A DNA stretch of 64,000 bases from CBDFGQ01 sp965247295 (lineage in GTDB: Bacteria; Chloroflexota; Dehalococcoidia; Lucifugimonadales; JAGWBF01): NCBI GenBank assembly GCA_965247295.1, contig CBDFGQ010000008.1, positions 868,001-932,000 on the forward strand. The letters are read 5' to 3'. Under the pieces are notes generated by a model. It saw nothing but the letters and a program-made list of their open reading frames with translations. It did not search any database and was not told the origin of the DNA. The translations under genes were made by a program, and so were the position numbers. Within the stretch, counting starts at the first letter, position 1, and the number at the start of each line of letters is the position of its first letter. Of this stretch, positions 28,035 through 37,257 are shown in pieces.

Positions 28035-29050
28035 ATGAGAGCAGCCGTGCTTGAACGTTTCGGCAGCCCTTTGGCCGTGAGACAGGTGCCGGAGCCGGAG
28101 ATTGGGCCCCGGGACGCCCTGGTCCGGGTGCGATACTGCGGAGTATGCGGGACCGACCTCAAGATCAAGGCAGGGAAGTCGGGGCCGGCGCCTCTGCCCA
28201 TGATCATGGGACACGAGGCCGCCGGCGAGGTCGCAAAAGTGGGTCACGAGGTGGCGGATTTCGTGCCCGGCGACCGTGTGGTGGCGAATTTCTACATCAC
28301 CTGCGGCCAGTGTAGATACTGCCGCCAGGGGCGAGACACTCTGTGCGAGCGGGTGCGCCAGCACGGGTTCAACGTCGACGGGGGGTACGCCGAGTACATG
28401 GTAACGCCGGCCGACAACCTGTGCCGGGTGCCCGACCACGTACCCCTTGACCAGGCCTGTATCCTGGCAGACGCCGTAGCCACTTCCTATCATGCCGTCA
28501 CCAAGAGGGCAGCCATTCGACCCGGCGTCACGGTGGCGCTCATAGGAACGGGCGGCGTGGGCCTCCACGCTCTCCAGCTGGCCAAGCTGGCCGGTGGATG
28601 GACCATCGCCGTCGACATCAATGAGGACCGGCTCGCCCTGGCCCGGAAGCTGGGGGCCGACGCCACGGTGGATGCGCGGGAGGGCACCTTCCACGAGGAG
28701 GTCCGTCGCCACACCGGCGGCGAGGGTGTGGACGTGGTCCTGGAGTTCGTCGCCAGCAGCGATACCTTGGAGTCCAGCCTTCGCAGTCTCAAGGTGGGCG
28801 GCTGGTCTTCGTGGGCTACGTTCCGGGCGTTCCCATGACCCTGATGCCCCACGAGGTGGTCCGGAACGAGTTGGAGGTGGTGGGGTCCCGGGCCAATACC
28901 ACCCAGGAGCTCAAGGAGACCATGGACCTGGTTGCCCAGGGTCGAGTCCGACCCATCGTCGACCGACACTTTCCCCTGGAAGACGTGGAGGAGGCCTTAC
29001 ATCTTCTGAGCCTGGGGAAGTTCCTTGGCCGGGCCGTGGTCGCCATATAG
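28035..29050 (+). pseudogene. Zinc-dependent alcohol dehydrogenase (MDR family), frameshifted
   Basis: Codons from ATG 28035 encode an MDR dehydrogenase with catalytic zinc ligands in YCGVCGTDLK and GHEAAGE, the structural zinc four-Cys lobe CGQCRYCRQGRDTLC and the NAD motif GTGGVGLHALQLAKL. Near 28797-28805 (GGCGGCTGG) the frame slips: the frame from 28035 ends at 28838 while a second frame carries on with VFVGYVPGVPM ... ALHLLSLGKFLGRAVVAI to 29050. The expected reading is KVGGRLVFVGY, so one base appears to be missing. This is either a true pseudogene or a sequence error; the rest of the gene is intact. Confidence 0.85.
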
Positions 29051-29191
29051 CGCTAGGCGTGGGCTTCCTTGGCTGGAACATGAGGCTATCCAGGGTATGA
29101 AAGATTCATAGGGCGATACACTAGAAGCTCAACCTAACATCGCTCTGAATGGTGGCAACCCGCCCGAGTCGCGCTCGTAGAGGGAGTGTAC

Positions 29192-30784
29192 ATGGAAGAC
29201 CATGGAGATGTGGCAGAGGTGCTGGTCATCGGCGCCGGTGCATCGGGTGCCGCCCTCGCGTGGAGCCTGAGCGAAGCCGGCATCCAGGTGGTCTGCCTGG
29301 AGCAAGGGGGGTGGCTCGACCCGGACGCCTTCCCCATAACGGACCCAACTTGGGAGGTCAGTTGGCAGAGGGAATTCAATCCCGACCCCAACCTCCGGGG
29401 CCTGCCAGAGGACTACCCCGTCAACAATGCAGAGTCCATAATTGCCCCCTATATGTACAACGCCGTGGGAGGGAGCACCATTCACTGGGGCTCCCATTTT
29501 CCCCGGCTCCACCCTTCGGACTTCCAGGTGCGCACCCTGGACGGCGTCGCGGAGGACTGGCCCCTGAGCTACCAGGAGCTGGAGTCGTTCTTCGACCTGA
29601 ACGACCGTCTGACGGGAGTCTCCGGACTGAACGGGGACCCGGCCTATCCGCCCAAACCCCCCAGGCCCAATCCCCCACTTCCCATAGGGAGCCTCGGGCA
29701 CGTCCTCGCACGGGGCTTTGACGAGCTGGGGTGGCACTGGTGGGCCTCCGACAGCGCCCTGATCTCCAGGGAATACGACGGGAGAGTACCCTACTTGGGG
29801 ACCGGGTTCCGCTCTCCCTCCAGCGTGGACCTCACCTACTGGCCGAAGGCCCTTCGAAATGGGGCCGTTCTTCACCCCCACTCCAGGGTCAGGGAGATCA
29901 CCGTGAACGAGCGTGGACTGGCACATAGCGCCATCTATTACGACGCTCTCGGCCATCTCCATGAGCAGGCGGCCCGCGCCATAGTGCTGGCCTGTAACGG
30001 TGTGGGGACCCCGCGGCTTCTACTTAACTCGCGGTCCCGGTTCTTCCCCGACGGGCTGGCCAACAGCAGCGGCCTGGTGGGAAAGAACCTGATGTACCAC
30101 CCATCTATCCCCGTTACCGGCATATTCGAGGAACGGTGGGACGGCCACCTGGGCCCCATGAGCAGCGCCATGTTGAGCCAGCAGTTCTACGAGACCGACC
30201 CCAGTAGGGATTTCGTCCGAGGTTGCGAATTCCAGGTGACGCGGCGGGTTGCCCCGCTGTCCACCGCTATGGGCGGGCTTAGCGGCCAACGGGTCCCATG
30301 GGGACCCAGGCACCACCGGGCCTTCCGCGATGTGTTTGACCACAGCATCGGTATCATAGTGATGGCCGAAGACCTGCCTGAGGAGCATAACCAGGTCGGC
30401 CTCGACCCGGACATGGCCGACGGCAGCGGCATTCCGGCGCCACGGGTCCGCTACGCGATGGGGGAAAACACCCGACGGATCCTGGCCCACGGGGTGGACA
30501 GGGCCAGTGAAGTCATGGAGGCGGCGGGGGCCAGAGAGATAATCGCCGACACCGATAGGATAGTTGGTGGATGGCATCTACTGGGCACCGCCCGCATGGG
30601 CCACGACCCACAGACATCTGTGGTGGACCGCTGGGGAGGCTGCCACGATGTGAAGAACCTGTTTATAATAGACGGCAGCGTCTTCGTCACGGGCGGACCC
30701 GTCAATCCTACCGCCACGATCCAGGCAGTAGCGCTGAGGACGGCCGAACACCTCAAGGGCGAGGGCAGGTTCCGGGCGAGGTAA
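29192..30784 (+). CDS. GMC family FAD-dependent oxidoreductase
   Basis: The 530-residue flavoprotein has the dinucleotide motif VLVIGAGASGAALAWSLSEAG, AVGGSTIHWGSHFPRL, and the C-terminal HLLGTARMG and GGPVNPTATIQAVALRTA motifs with the catalytic His and Asn. It most resembles the large subunit of gluconate 2-dehydrogenase-type membrane-linked sugar or alcohol dehydrogenases. A subunit-3 partner gene lies downstream. ATG 29192 is preferred over the GTG at 29186 because GAGGGAG lies just upstream. No cytochrome c subunit is seen in the window. Confidence 0.9.
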   Translation: MEDHGDVAEVLVIGAGASGAALAWSLSEAGIQVVCLEQGGWLDPDAFPITDPTWEVSWQREFNPDPNLRGLPEDYPVNNAESIIAPYMYNAVGGSTIHWGSHFPRLHPSDFQVRTLDGVAEDWPLSYQELESFFDLNDRLTGVSGLNGDPAYPPKPPRPNPPLPIGSLGHVLARGFDELGWHWWASDSALISREYDGRVPYLGTGFRSPSSVDLTYWPKALRNGAVLHPHSRVREITVNERGLAHSAIYYDALGHLHEQAARAIVLACNGVGTPRLLLNSRSRFFPDGLANSSGLVGKNLMYHPSIPVTGIFEERWDGHLGPMSSAMLSQQFYETDPSRDFVRGCEFQVTRRVAPLSTAMGGLSGQRVPWGPRHHRAFRDVFDHSIGIIVMAEDLPEEHNQVGLDPDMADGSGIPAPRVRYAMGENTRRILAHGVDRASEVMEAAGAREIIADTDRIVGGWHLLGTARMGHDPQTSVVDRWGGCHDVKNLFIIDGSVFVTGGPVNPTATIQAVALRTAEHLKGEGRFRAR

Positions 30785-30922
30785 GTAACCTGAGCGCCGC
30801 GAAGGGTTTGGAAGAAGGTAGGGCAGCACACCTCGGCCGCAGATACTTCGCCTGCGGCTCAGAATCAACCATGCTCTTGAGCGAGCAACAACACAAATGA
30901 AGATGCTGCATCACCCTCATGG

Positions 30923-30975
30923 TTCGACAGGCTCACCACTAGCGGTGTCAGTCCGCTCGCCCTGAGCTTGTCGAA
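30923..30975. repeat. Inverted repeat TTCGACAGGCTCA / TGAGCTTGTCGAA
   Basis: The arms at 30923-30935 and 30963-30975 match at 12 of 13 positions and can form a large hairpin between the GMC gene and its subunit-3 partner. A single arm recurs at 1121-1133. This looks like a dispersed repetitive extragenic element. Confidence 0.75.
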
Positions 30976-31046
30976 GGTCCAACGGGACCTATTTTCATAG
31001 CAATGACACATTCGTAGCGACACACAACGGGGGAACGAAACAGACT

Positions 31047-31511
31047 ATGGGAGGGGACAGTAGCATACTAACCCAGGCACAGGCGAGCCTGCTTACGGTG
31101 GTGGCAAACAGCATCGTGCCTCCACAGGACCGTCTTCCCGGCGCAGGGGATCTGGGAGCAGCCCGTCACATTGGCTCCATTATTGAGGATTCCCCCCAAC
31201 TCAGACGACTCTTTCTGTCCGGTCTGGCGCACATTGAGATAGCGGCTTCCCGCGCTCTTGGGAAGGCTTTCGGAGACCTAACGGTGGACGAGAAGGAACG
31301 GGTTCTCACCCAGGTGGAGAGGGAGATGCCGGACTTCTTCAAAGCCCTGGTCCAGCATACCTACAACAGCTACTATACCAACCCATCAATCTTTCCGTTG
31401 ATCGAGTACGAGGGCCACGCCGCCCAGTTGCGGAGTCCCGAAATGGTGCCCCTCGACGCATCGCTCCTGGATAACGTCAGGAAGCGGGGCCCTACGTACA
31501 GAGGGACATAG
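31047..31511 (+). CDS. Gluconate 2-dehydrogenase subunit 3 family protein
   Basis: The 154-residue protein has the family pattern LTQAQASLLTVVANSIVPPQD at the start, repeated helices in the middle and HTYNSYYTNPSI near the C-terminus. Subunit 3 proteins accompany GMC-type large subunits and help their maturation or export. No twin-arginine signal is visible here. The partner large subunit lies 262 bases upstream, across the hairpin repeat. Confidence 0.8.
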   Translation: MGGDSSILTQAQASLLTVVANSIVPPQDRLPGAGDLGAARHIGSIIEDSPQLRRLFLSGLAHIEIAASRALGKAFGDLTVDEKERVLTQVEREMPDFFKALVQHTYNSYYTNPSIFPLIEYEGHAAQLRSPEMVPLDASLLDNVRKRGPTYRGT

Positions 31512-31619
31512 GCTCCGCCACGCCCACATGAAGCTGGCCCTCTCCAGATTCGGGCGACGGTGGTCCATCTCAGGGTACGGTATAAACCCTTGACAGGTAA
31601 GAGCAGCGCTAACATTCCC

Positions 31620-32111
31620 ATGTCGCTGGTGACCCTCGAAGTGAACGGGAAACGGTATGACTTCGAGGTCCAGCACCGGTGGACGCTCCTGCACGTGCTC
31701 AGGGAGCGGCTAGCCCTCACCGGCGCCAAGCGAGGCTGCGACCGGGGCGAGTGCGGCTCCTGCACAGTCCTACTGGAGGGAGTGCCGGTCTATGCCTGCC
31801 AGCTACTGGCCATGCAGGTCCGGGGGCAGTCGGTGGTGACGATCGAGGGTCTCGCCGACGACCACCGCTCGCTTGATCCGGTGCAGCAGGCCTTCCTGGA
31901 CCAAGACGGTGGGCAGTGCGGCTACTGCAGCCCCGGCTTCGTACTCTCCGCGTGGGCCCTCCTGGAAACCAACCCGGAGCCCACCGACGGGCAGATACGC
32001 GAGGCGCTGGCGGGCAACCTGTGCCGATGCAATGCCTACGGCCGGATCATAGCGTCGGTCCGAGAGGCCGCGCGGCTGAAAGCTGCCGGAGCCGGGGGGA
32101 TAGCCAAGTGA
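31620..32111 (+). CDS. Molybdenum hydroxylase, 2Fe-2S subunit (PaoA/CoxS-like)
   Basis: The 163-residue protein has a plant-type ferredoxin domain with Cys40, Cys45, Cys48 and Cys60 (GCDRGECGSC ... YAC) and a C-terminal four-helix domain with QCGYCSPGF and NLCRCNAYGRI for the second cluster. It is the electron-transfer subunit of a xanthine-dehydrogenase-family enzyme. The ATG at 31620 is used; the frame is open further upstream. Its TGA overlaps the next ATG (TGATG). Confidence 0.93.
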   Translation: MSLVTLEVNGKRYDFEVQHRWTLLHVLRERLALTGAKRGCDRGECGSCTVLLEGVPVYACQLLAMQVRGQSVVTIEGLADDHRSLDPVQQAFLDQDGGQCGYCSPGFVLSAWALLETNPEPTDGQIREALAGNLCRCNAYGRIIASVREAARLKAAGAGGIAK

Positions 32112-34381
32112 TGTCATCATCCACCGTAGGCAGAAGCGTGGCCCGGAAGGACCTTCGGGAAAAGCTCACCGGGGAGGCCCGATTCACCGCCGACCTCAAG
32201 CTGCCGGGGATGCTATTTGGGGCGATACTGCGCAGCCCCCACCCCCACGCCCATATCCTCAGCGTACACGTCTCGCAAGCGAGCATGCTTCCCGGGGTCC
32301 TCGCCACCATCACCCCCTTCGACGCTCCACCAGGCCGGGTGGGGGACGATATGCCGGTACTGGATACCAAGGTGCGCTTTGTCGGCGATGAGGTGGCCGC
32401 CGTGGCCGCTACGGACGAAGACACCGCCCGCCAAGCGTTGGAGCTCATAACGGTACGGTACCAGAACCTGCCCTTCGTGCTGGAGCCCGAAGAGGCCTTG
32501 AGGGATGGAGCGCCGACGATCCACCACGGTGGCAACCTTGTGGGAGGCCAGCCGTTGACTCTGGAAAGGGGCTCTGTCGCCCAGGGATTCGAGGAAGCCG
32601 ACCTCATCCTTGACGAGGAGTACGAAGTTCCCACCCACTCCGCGGCGCCTCTAGAACCCAGAGCTGCCCTGGCTTCATGGGATGAAGACCACTTGACGGT
32701 ATGGAAGTCCAGCCGAGGAGTCCACCTGGACCGGGCCAGTCTCGCTGAAGCCCTGGGACTCCCTCCGGACAAGGTACAGGTGGTGGGGCCCCACATCGGC
32801 GGCGGATATGGCAACAAGGACGAGTCTCGGCTGGCGGCTCTCACCGCCGTGCTGGCCCAAAGGGCGGGCCGGCCGGTAATGATAGAGTACTCCAGGCAGG
32901 AGGAGTACGTGGCCGGACGCGCCCGGCACGCCGCACGCATCAAGATGAAAGTCGGCGTCAAGGCTGAGGGCAACATCACGGCCATCCACGCCATAGCCAC
33001 CATCAATACCGGAGCTTACATGGCCTCGGGCCCGGGGGTGGCCCGCCGCATGGGACAGGCGGCCCTGTACCTGTACCACTGTCCCAACGTGAAGTACGAG
33101 GCGTACCTGGCCTACACCAACCGTCCTGTGGCGGGCTCATACCGTGCCCTGGGCGCTCCCCAGGGCCATTTTGCCCTTGAATCCCTGATGGACAGGGTGG
33201 CAGAGGCACTGGACATGGACCCCCTGGATTTCCGGCGCAGGAACCAGGTTCGCCCCTCGGGCCAGCCCGGCCGCCGGACGACGCCGCCGGACCAGATCGT
33301 GGACACCCAGCCGGTGGAAGGGGGAATTCCCTTCTCCAGCAACGGGCTGGACCAGTGCCTGAGATTGGGTGCAGAGGCCTTCGGCTGGAACCGCCGCAGA
33401 GCATCATCCGGTCCGATCGGCGGGCCCCTCCGCAAGGGGAAGGGCATGAGCATGTTGATCTACCGCGGCGGACCGGGCTCCACTTCCTCCGCTCAGATAA
33501 AGGTGGACAGGTCAGGTCGCATTGCCCTTGTCGCCGGCCTCATAGATGTGGGGGAGGGAGCCAGTACGGTGCTGGCCCAGCTTGCCGCCGAGGCCCTGGG
33601 CGCCAGGTACGAGGACGTGCATGTAGTCTTCGCCGACACCTCGGTCACCCCCAACGCTCCCATCACTGCCGGCTCCACGGCGACCTTTTCCACGGGAACG
33701 GCGGTGCTGAAAGCGGCCGCCGAGGTCCGGGAGAAGTTGCTGGAGCTGGCCGCTCCCGCCTTGGAGTCCCCCATTGAGACGCTGGAGACCGGAGACGGCC
33801 ACGTCTACGTCAGGGGTGAACCGGGACGCCGCATGCCTTTGGCCCAGGTGGCCGGCCTCATGGAGGGCGAATACGTTACAGGTAGCGCAACGGTCATCCC
33901 CGGCTCCACCGAGTACATCGTCAACTCCTTCGGCGCCCATTTCGCCGAGGTGGAGGTAGATACCGACACCGGCAGGGTCCGGGTGCTGGACTACGTTGCT
34001 GCACAAGACTCGGGCAGGATTATCAATCCGAGGACCGCACTGAATCAGGTGGAGGGAGGGGTCTCGCAGATGCTGGGCTTCACATTATCCGAGGAGATGG
34101 TCACCGACGGTCCTACCGGGGTAACGCTGAACGCCAGCTACCTGGAGCACAAGAGCCCCACCATCCTTGACTACCCCGACATCAGAGTTATCTTTGCCGA
34201 CGTCGTGGACCCGGTGGGCCCCATGGGCGCCAAGGCCCTGGGGGAGCCCCCCTGCGCGGCAGTGGCCCCGGCCATCGCCAACGCCATCTACGACGCCATC
34301 GGCGCCCGGATTACTCGCCTGCCCATCACTCCCGACCTGATACTTGGGACTCTGTATCGTGGCGCCGTGAGGAGGGGGTAG
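32111..34381 (+). CDS. Molybdenum hydroxylase, molybdopterin-binding large subunit
   Basis: The 756-residue subunit has the aldehyde oxidase/xanthine dehydrogenase fold: GRSVARKDLREKLTGEARFTAD at the N-terminus, GGGYGNKDE, AGSYRALGAPQGHFALESLMD, GEGASTVLAQLAAEALG, AGSTATFSTG and the C-terminal GPMGAKALGEPP with the catalytic Glu region. The real start is ATG 32111, overlapping the upstream stop by one base; an open frame beginning earlier overlaps the 2Fe-2S subunit. The substrate cannot be decided; the three-subunit set with a 4Fe-4S-containing flavin subunit resembles aldehyde oxidoreductase PaoABC. Confidence 0.92.
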   Translation: MSSSTVGRSVARKDLREKLTGEARFTADLKLPGMLFGAILRSPHPHAHILSVHVSQASMLPGVLATITPFDAPPGRVGDDMPVLDTKVRFVGDEVAAVAATDEDTARQALELITVRYQNLPFVLEPEEALRDGAPTIHHGGNLVGGQPLTLERGSVAQGFEEADLILDEEYEVPTHSAAPLEPRAALASWDEDHLTVWKSSRGVHLDRASLAEALGLPPDKVQVVGPHIGGGYGNKDESRLAALTAVLAQRAGRPVMIEYSRQEEYVAGRARHAARIKMKVGVKAEGNITAIHAIATINTGAYMASGPGVARRMGQAALYLYHCPNVKYEAYLAYTNRPVAGSYRALGAPQGHFALESLMDRVAEALDMDPLDFRRRNQVRPSGQPGRRTTPPDQIVDTQPVEGGIPFSSNGLDQCLRLGAEAFGWNRRRASSGPIGGPLRKGKGMSMLIYRGGPGSTSSAQIKVDRSGRIALVAGLIDVGEGASTVLAQLAAEALGARYEDVHVVFADTSVTPNAPITAGSTATFSTGTAVLKAAAEVREKLLELAAPALESPIETLETGDGHVYVRGEPGRRMPLAQVAGLMEGEYVTGSATVIPGSTEYIVNSFGAHFAEVEVDTDTGRVRVLDYVAAQDSGRIINPRTALNQVEGGVSQMLGFTLSEEMVTDGPTGVTLNASYLEHKSPTILDYPDIRVIFADVVDPVGPMGAKALGEPPCAAVAPAIANAIYDAIGARITRLPITPDLILGTLYRGAVRRG

Positions 34382-34384
34382 CCC

Positions 34385-35365
34385 TTGCATCCCTTTGAAT
34401 ACGTGGAGCCCAGGTCTCTCGAAGAGGCCGTGGAGTTGCTTGTAGCCCACCCCGCGGACGCCCTTCCCCTCGCCGGGGGCACCGACTTGTTGAGCGAGAT
34501 CAAGGACGGGACAAAGTTGCCGGGGCGACTCGTCAGCCTGGCTGGAATTCCCGACCTGCGAGGTATGGCCTGGACCAGCCAAGGGTTTACTATAGGCGCC
34601 ATGGCTTCCATCGCGGATATAGCCTCCCATCCCACGGTCCTGTCCAACTACGCCTGCCTCGGCCAGACCGCGTCTGGCCTGGCTACGCCACAGATACGTC
34701 ACGTGGGCACCCTGGGAGGAAACCTGTGCCAGCGCCCCCGGTGTTGGTACTACCGACATGCCTTGACCCCCTGTCTCAAAAGGGGCGGAGACCGATGCTA
34801 CGCCCTGGCGGGCAACAGCAAGTACCTGTGCGTCATCGGTGGCGCTCACTGCTACATCGTCCACCCCTCGGATACCGCCGTGGCCCTGGAGGCCCTGGAG
34901 GCCACCATAGAGATCGCCGGGCCTGCCGGGGCCCGAACTTTGCCCATCGAGGAGTTCTTTATCGGCCCCGGCCAGGAGCTGACCAGCGAGAACATCCTGG
35001 GCCCCGGCGAGCTTGTGACCCGTGTCCACCTGCCCGAGCCGCCATCGGGTCTCAGGAGCCTGTACCTGAAAGCGCGCGAGAGGGAAGGGGGAGACTTCGC
35101 CCTGGCCAGCGTCGCGGCGACCGTGGCCCTTGACGACGCGACGGTCTCCACCGCCTCGGTGATCCTGGGGGGCGTCGCCCCTGTCCCCTACCGGGCACGG
35201 CGCGCCGAGGAATACCTCCGGGGTAGGCCGGTCTCCGAAATAGAGCCCGCCACGGTCGGGGAGCTGGCAATGCAGGAGGCAACCCCCATGGCAGATAACG
35301 GTTATAAGGTAGTCCTGGCCTCCAATCTGGTCAAGCGGGCGATCACGCAGCTACTTACGAATTAG
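34385..35365 (+). CDS. Molybdenum hydroxylase, FAD subunit with extra 4Fe-4S site (PaoB/YagS-like)
   Basis: The 326-residue flavin subunit has PLAGGTDLLSEIKDG and ATPQIRHVGTLGGNLCQRP as FAD-binding segments. An insert with Cys115, Cys120, Cys130 and Cys138 (LCQRPRCWYYRH ... PCLKRGGDRCYA) matches the [4Fe-4S]-carrying FAD subunits of PaoB/YagS. The start is TTG at 34385, 3 bases after the large subunit stop. No dedicated XdhC/PaoD-type maturation gene is adjacent. Confidence 0.9.
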   Translation: MHPFEYVEPRSLEEAVELLVAHPADALPLAGGTDLLSEIKDGTKLPGRLVSLAGIPDLRGMAWTSQGFTIGAMASIADIASHPTVLSNYACLGQTASGLATPQIRHVGTLGGNLCQRPRCWYYRHALTPCLKRGGDRCYALAGNSKYLCVIGGAHCYIVHPSDTAVALEALEATIEIAGPAGARTLPIEEFFIGPGQELTSENILGPGELVTRVHLPEPPSGLRSLYLKAREREGGDFALASVAATVALDDATVSTASVILGGVAPVPYRARRAEEYLRGRPVSEIEPATVGELAMQEATPMADNGYKVVLASNLVKRAITQLLTN

Positions 35366-35645
35366 GCGTTCACCCAGGTCCAAGCGATAGGGTCCCTCGC
35401 ACCACAACCCCACACCTCCAAAGAGGCCCCTAAATGTGTTCCGGACCGTGAACGTGGACAGAGGCTAAATCGCTGATGTATGCTATTTCAATCGCTCGCC
35501 AATTAATCCGGGGACACCCTCGGCCAGGGCCTGGCCGACAAGGAGCGCGGTCGGACAACTCGCTTAGGCTATTCTCTCAACAGAGGGCAACGATAACGGC
35601 AGTTGAACGCTGGCAGCCTAATTTATTAGCTAAACGAGGTACTGT

Positions 35646-36572
35646 ATGAGCGTACGCATCGGCTACATGCCGGGAGCCTTTCCGCCGGGGAAGGAGGGAG
35701 TCGAGTACCTGCGGGGCCTGGTAGAGGTGGGCGACGAATACGGCTATGACTCCATTTGGCTCTCAGACCGAGTGGTCGGCGAGCGTTTCAGCCCAGAGCC
35801 CCTCATTGCTCTGTCCATGGTGGCGGCCTACTCGGATAGGTTAAAGTTCGGCACCAGCGTCCTCCAGTTGCCGATACGCGGCCCGGTGGTCCTGGCCAAG
35901 GAAATGGCCACCCTGGACTACCTATCCAAGGGGCGTTTTCTACCGGCCATAGGACTGGGCCAAGAGGACCCGCGTGAGTACGAGGCTTGCGGGGTGTCCA
36001 AAGAGGACCGGGGCCGCCGCACTGACGAGGCCATGGCCGTCATGCGCCGCCTGTGGAGTGAGGACAACGTGACCCACGAGGGGCAGTTCTTCTCCCTTCA
36101 CGACGTGACAATCAACCCAAAGCCGGTACAGGTTCCGTCCCTGCCGATCTGGATCGGGGGACGAAGCAGGGCAGCGGAGCGGAGAGTGGGCCGCGTGGGG
36201 GACGGCTGGCTGGTATCGGCTGCTACTGCCGACGAGGTCGAGGAGGGTGTCAAGATAATCTTTTCTACCGCCGCCGAGCACGCCCGTGAGATCGAGGAGG
36301 ACCACATCGGCGCGCTGCTGGGATTCTACATCGCCCCGAATCAGCACATGGCCGCGTCGGTGGCCGAGCCCTACGTCACTCGGCCCCGTGCCGAGGTCCA
36401 CTTCACCCAGTACAGCGCCTTGGGAGACCCAATCAATGTGGTGGACACCATACGGAGTTATTTGAAGGCAGGGGCTTCGAAATTCGTGGTACGGCCCATG
36501 TGCCCGCCGGAAGCCATTATCGAGCAGCTCCGCTTATTTGGGCGGGAAGTACTGCCCCATTTTCATACGTAA
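35646..36572 (+). CDS. LLM-class (F420/flavin-dependent) oxidoreductase
   Basis: The 308-residue TIM-barrel protein has the luciferase-like pattern GDEYGYDSIWLSDRV, FGTSVLQLPIRGPVVLAKEMATLDYLSKGRFLPAIGLG, LPIWIGGRS and RVGDGWLVSA. Such enzymes use F420 or FMN and are abundant in SAR202-type Chloroflexota. Substrate unknown. It stands alone, preceded by a 280-base gap in which I see no feature. Confidence 0.88.
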   Translation: MSVRIGYMPGAFPPGKEGVEYLRGLVEVGDEYGYDSIWLSDRVVGERFSPEPLIALSMVAAYSDRLKFGTSVLQLPIRGPVVLAKEMATLDYLSKGRFLPAIGLGQEDPREYEACGVSKEDRGRRTDEAMAVMRRLWSEDNVTHEGQFFSLHDVTINPKPVQVPSLPIWIGGRSRAAERRVGRVGDGWLVSAATADEVEEGVKIIFSTAAEHAREIEEDHIGALLGFYIAPNQHMAASVAEPYVTRPRAEVHFTQYSALGDPINVVDTIRSYLKAGASKFVVRPMCPPEAIIEQLRLFGREVLPHFHT

Positions 36573-36647
36573 CCCCAAGGCGATACTGAATGGCATTACT
36601 TACGAGGGACAGTCCGTTGTGGCGTAGATGCGGGTCCCACCTGGGTC

Positions 36648-36836
36648 CTAACGGGTATACCTGACCACGTACCAGATCAGAGAAGCCGCGAGGATCCCCA
36701 CGAAGGCGGTGAAGGCGACGGACAGCTTAAAATCGTCGCCATCGAGGACGGCCTGGAGAAGGGTGACCATCCCCAGGGCTAGAAGGAATCCTATCGTCAT
36801 GCCGACGGCTATAATCGTAAGGATCCAGGTTCTCAC
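36648..36836 (-). CDS. Small two-helix membrane protein
   Basis: A 62-residue frame starting at GTG 36836 has two hydrophobic segments, ILTIIAVGMTIGFLLALGMV and VAFTAFVGILAASLIWYVV, joined by a short acidic loop (DGDDFK). The layout suggests a genuine small membrane protein, but there is no recognised family. It lies downstream of, and on the same strand as, the peptide gene at 37005-37229, but a terminator separates them. Confidence 0.55.
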   Translation of the reverse strand: MRTWILTIIAVGMTIGFLLALGMVTLLQAVLDGDDFKLSVAFTAFVGILAASLIWYVVRYTR

Positions 36837-36962
36837 CGAAGCCCTGCGCCATTACACAAAAACACTCCCACATCATAACGCAGGGACAAATCCGAACTGC
36901 AAGGTATTCCGTTGCAGAAATGAAGATATAACCGGCAGCTGCCCGCCGTCAAAACATGTCGA

Positions 36963-36986
36963 CACTCCCCAACTCCTTGGGGAGTG
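36963..36986 (-). terminator. Hairpin terminator after the precursor-like peptide gene
   Basis: CACTCCCC (36963-36970) and GGGGAGTG (36979-36986) form a perfect 8-bp stem with an 8-base loop, 18 bases past the stop of the minus-strand gene at 37005. A TTTT lies shortly after on that strand. Confidence 0.65.
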
Positions 36987-37004
36987 GAGCAACTATCTTC
37001 GGGC

Positions 37005-37229
37005 CTAGCCGATCCCTATAATCCCCCCACCCAATCCCAGCTTGCTCAGGCGCTGGTCCAGACCAAGGGCCTTCAGCTGCTCCTCGCTGCCGCTGGTGAC
37101 GGCCGTTCTCTCTTCCGCGGTCAGGTCAAACTGACTCAGCACGGCTTCTGGCTCTGTCTTCAACTTCCCCTGCATAGCTTCGTCCATAAGGACCTTCTCG
37201 ATGAAGCTGGCTACTCCCTCTTTGGACAT
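37005..37229 (-). CDS. NHLP/LigA-like peptide, candidate RiPP precursor
   Basis: A 74-residue protein begins MSKEGVASFIEKVLMDEAM, continues with EPEAVLSQFDLTAEERTAV and LKALGLDQRLSKLG, and ends in a hydrophobic glycine-rich tail GLGGGIIGIG. The pattern of helical leader with a D-L-T-x-E-E motif, an LG-L-D-x-R-L-S-K hinge and a short tail matches leader-peptide families related to LigA and nitrile hydratase (Franean1_4349, Os1348-like RiPP precursors). It has AAGGAGGTG 5 bases before the ATG, a promoter and a terminator of its own. No maturation enzyme is visible nearby. Precursor status is inferred. Confidence 0.75.
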   Translation of the reverse strand: MSKEGVASFIEKVLMDEAMQGKLKTEPEAVLSQFDLTAEERTAVTSGSEEQLKALGLDQRLSKLGLGGGIIGIG

Positions 37230-37257
37230 ACCTACACCTCCTTTCCGATATGAATAA

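Noticed and set aside
27912..28712. 266-codon minus-strand frame
   Set aside because: Antisense to the alcohol dehydrogenase with its zinc and NAD motifs.
29129..29962. 277-codon minus-strand frame
   Set aside because: Antisense to the GMC oxidoreductase.
32047..33006. 319-codon minus-strand frame
   Set aside because: Antisense to the molybdenum subunit.
34085..35029. 314-codon minus-strand frame
   Set aside because: Antisense to Mo and FAD subunits.
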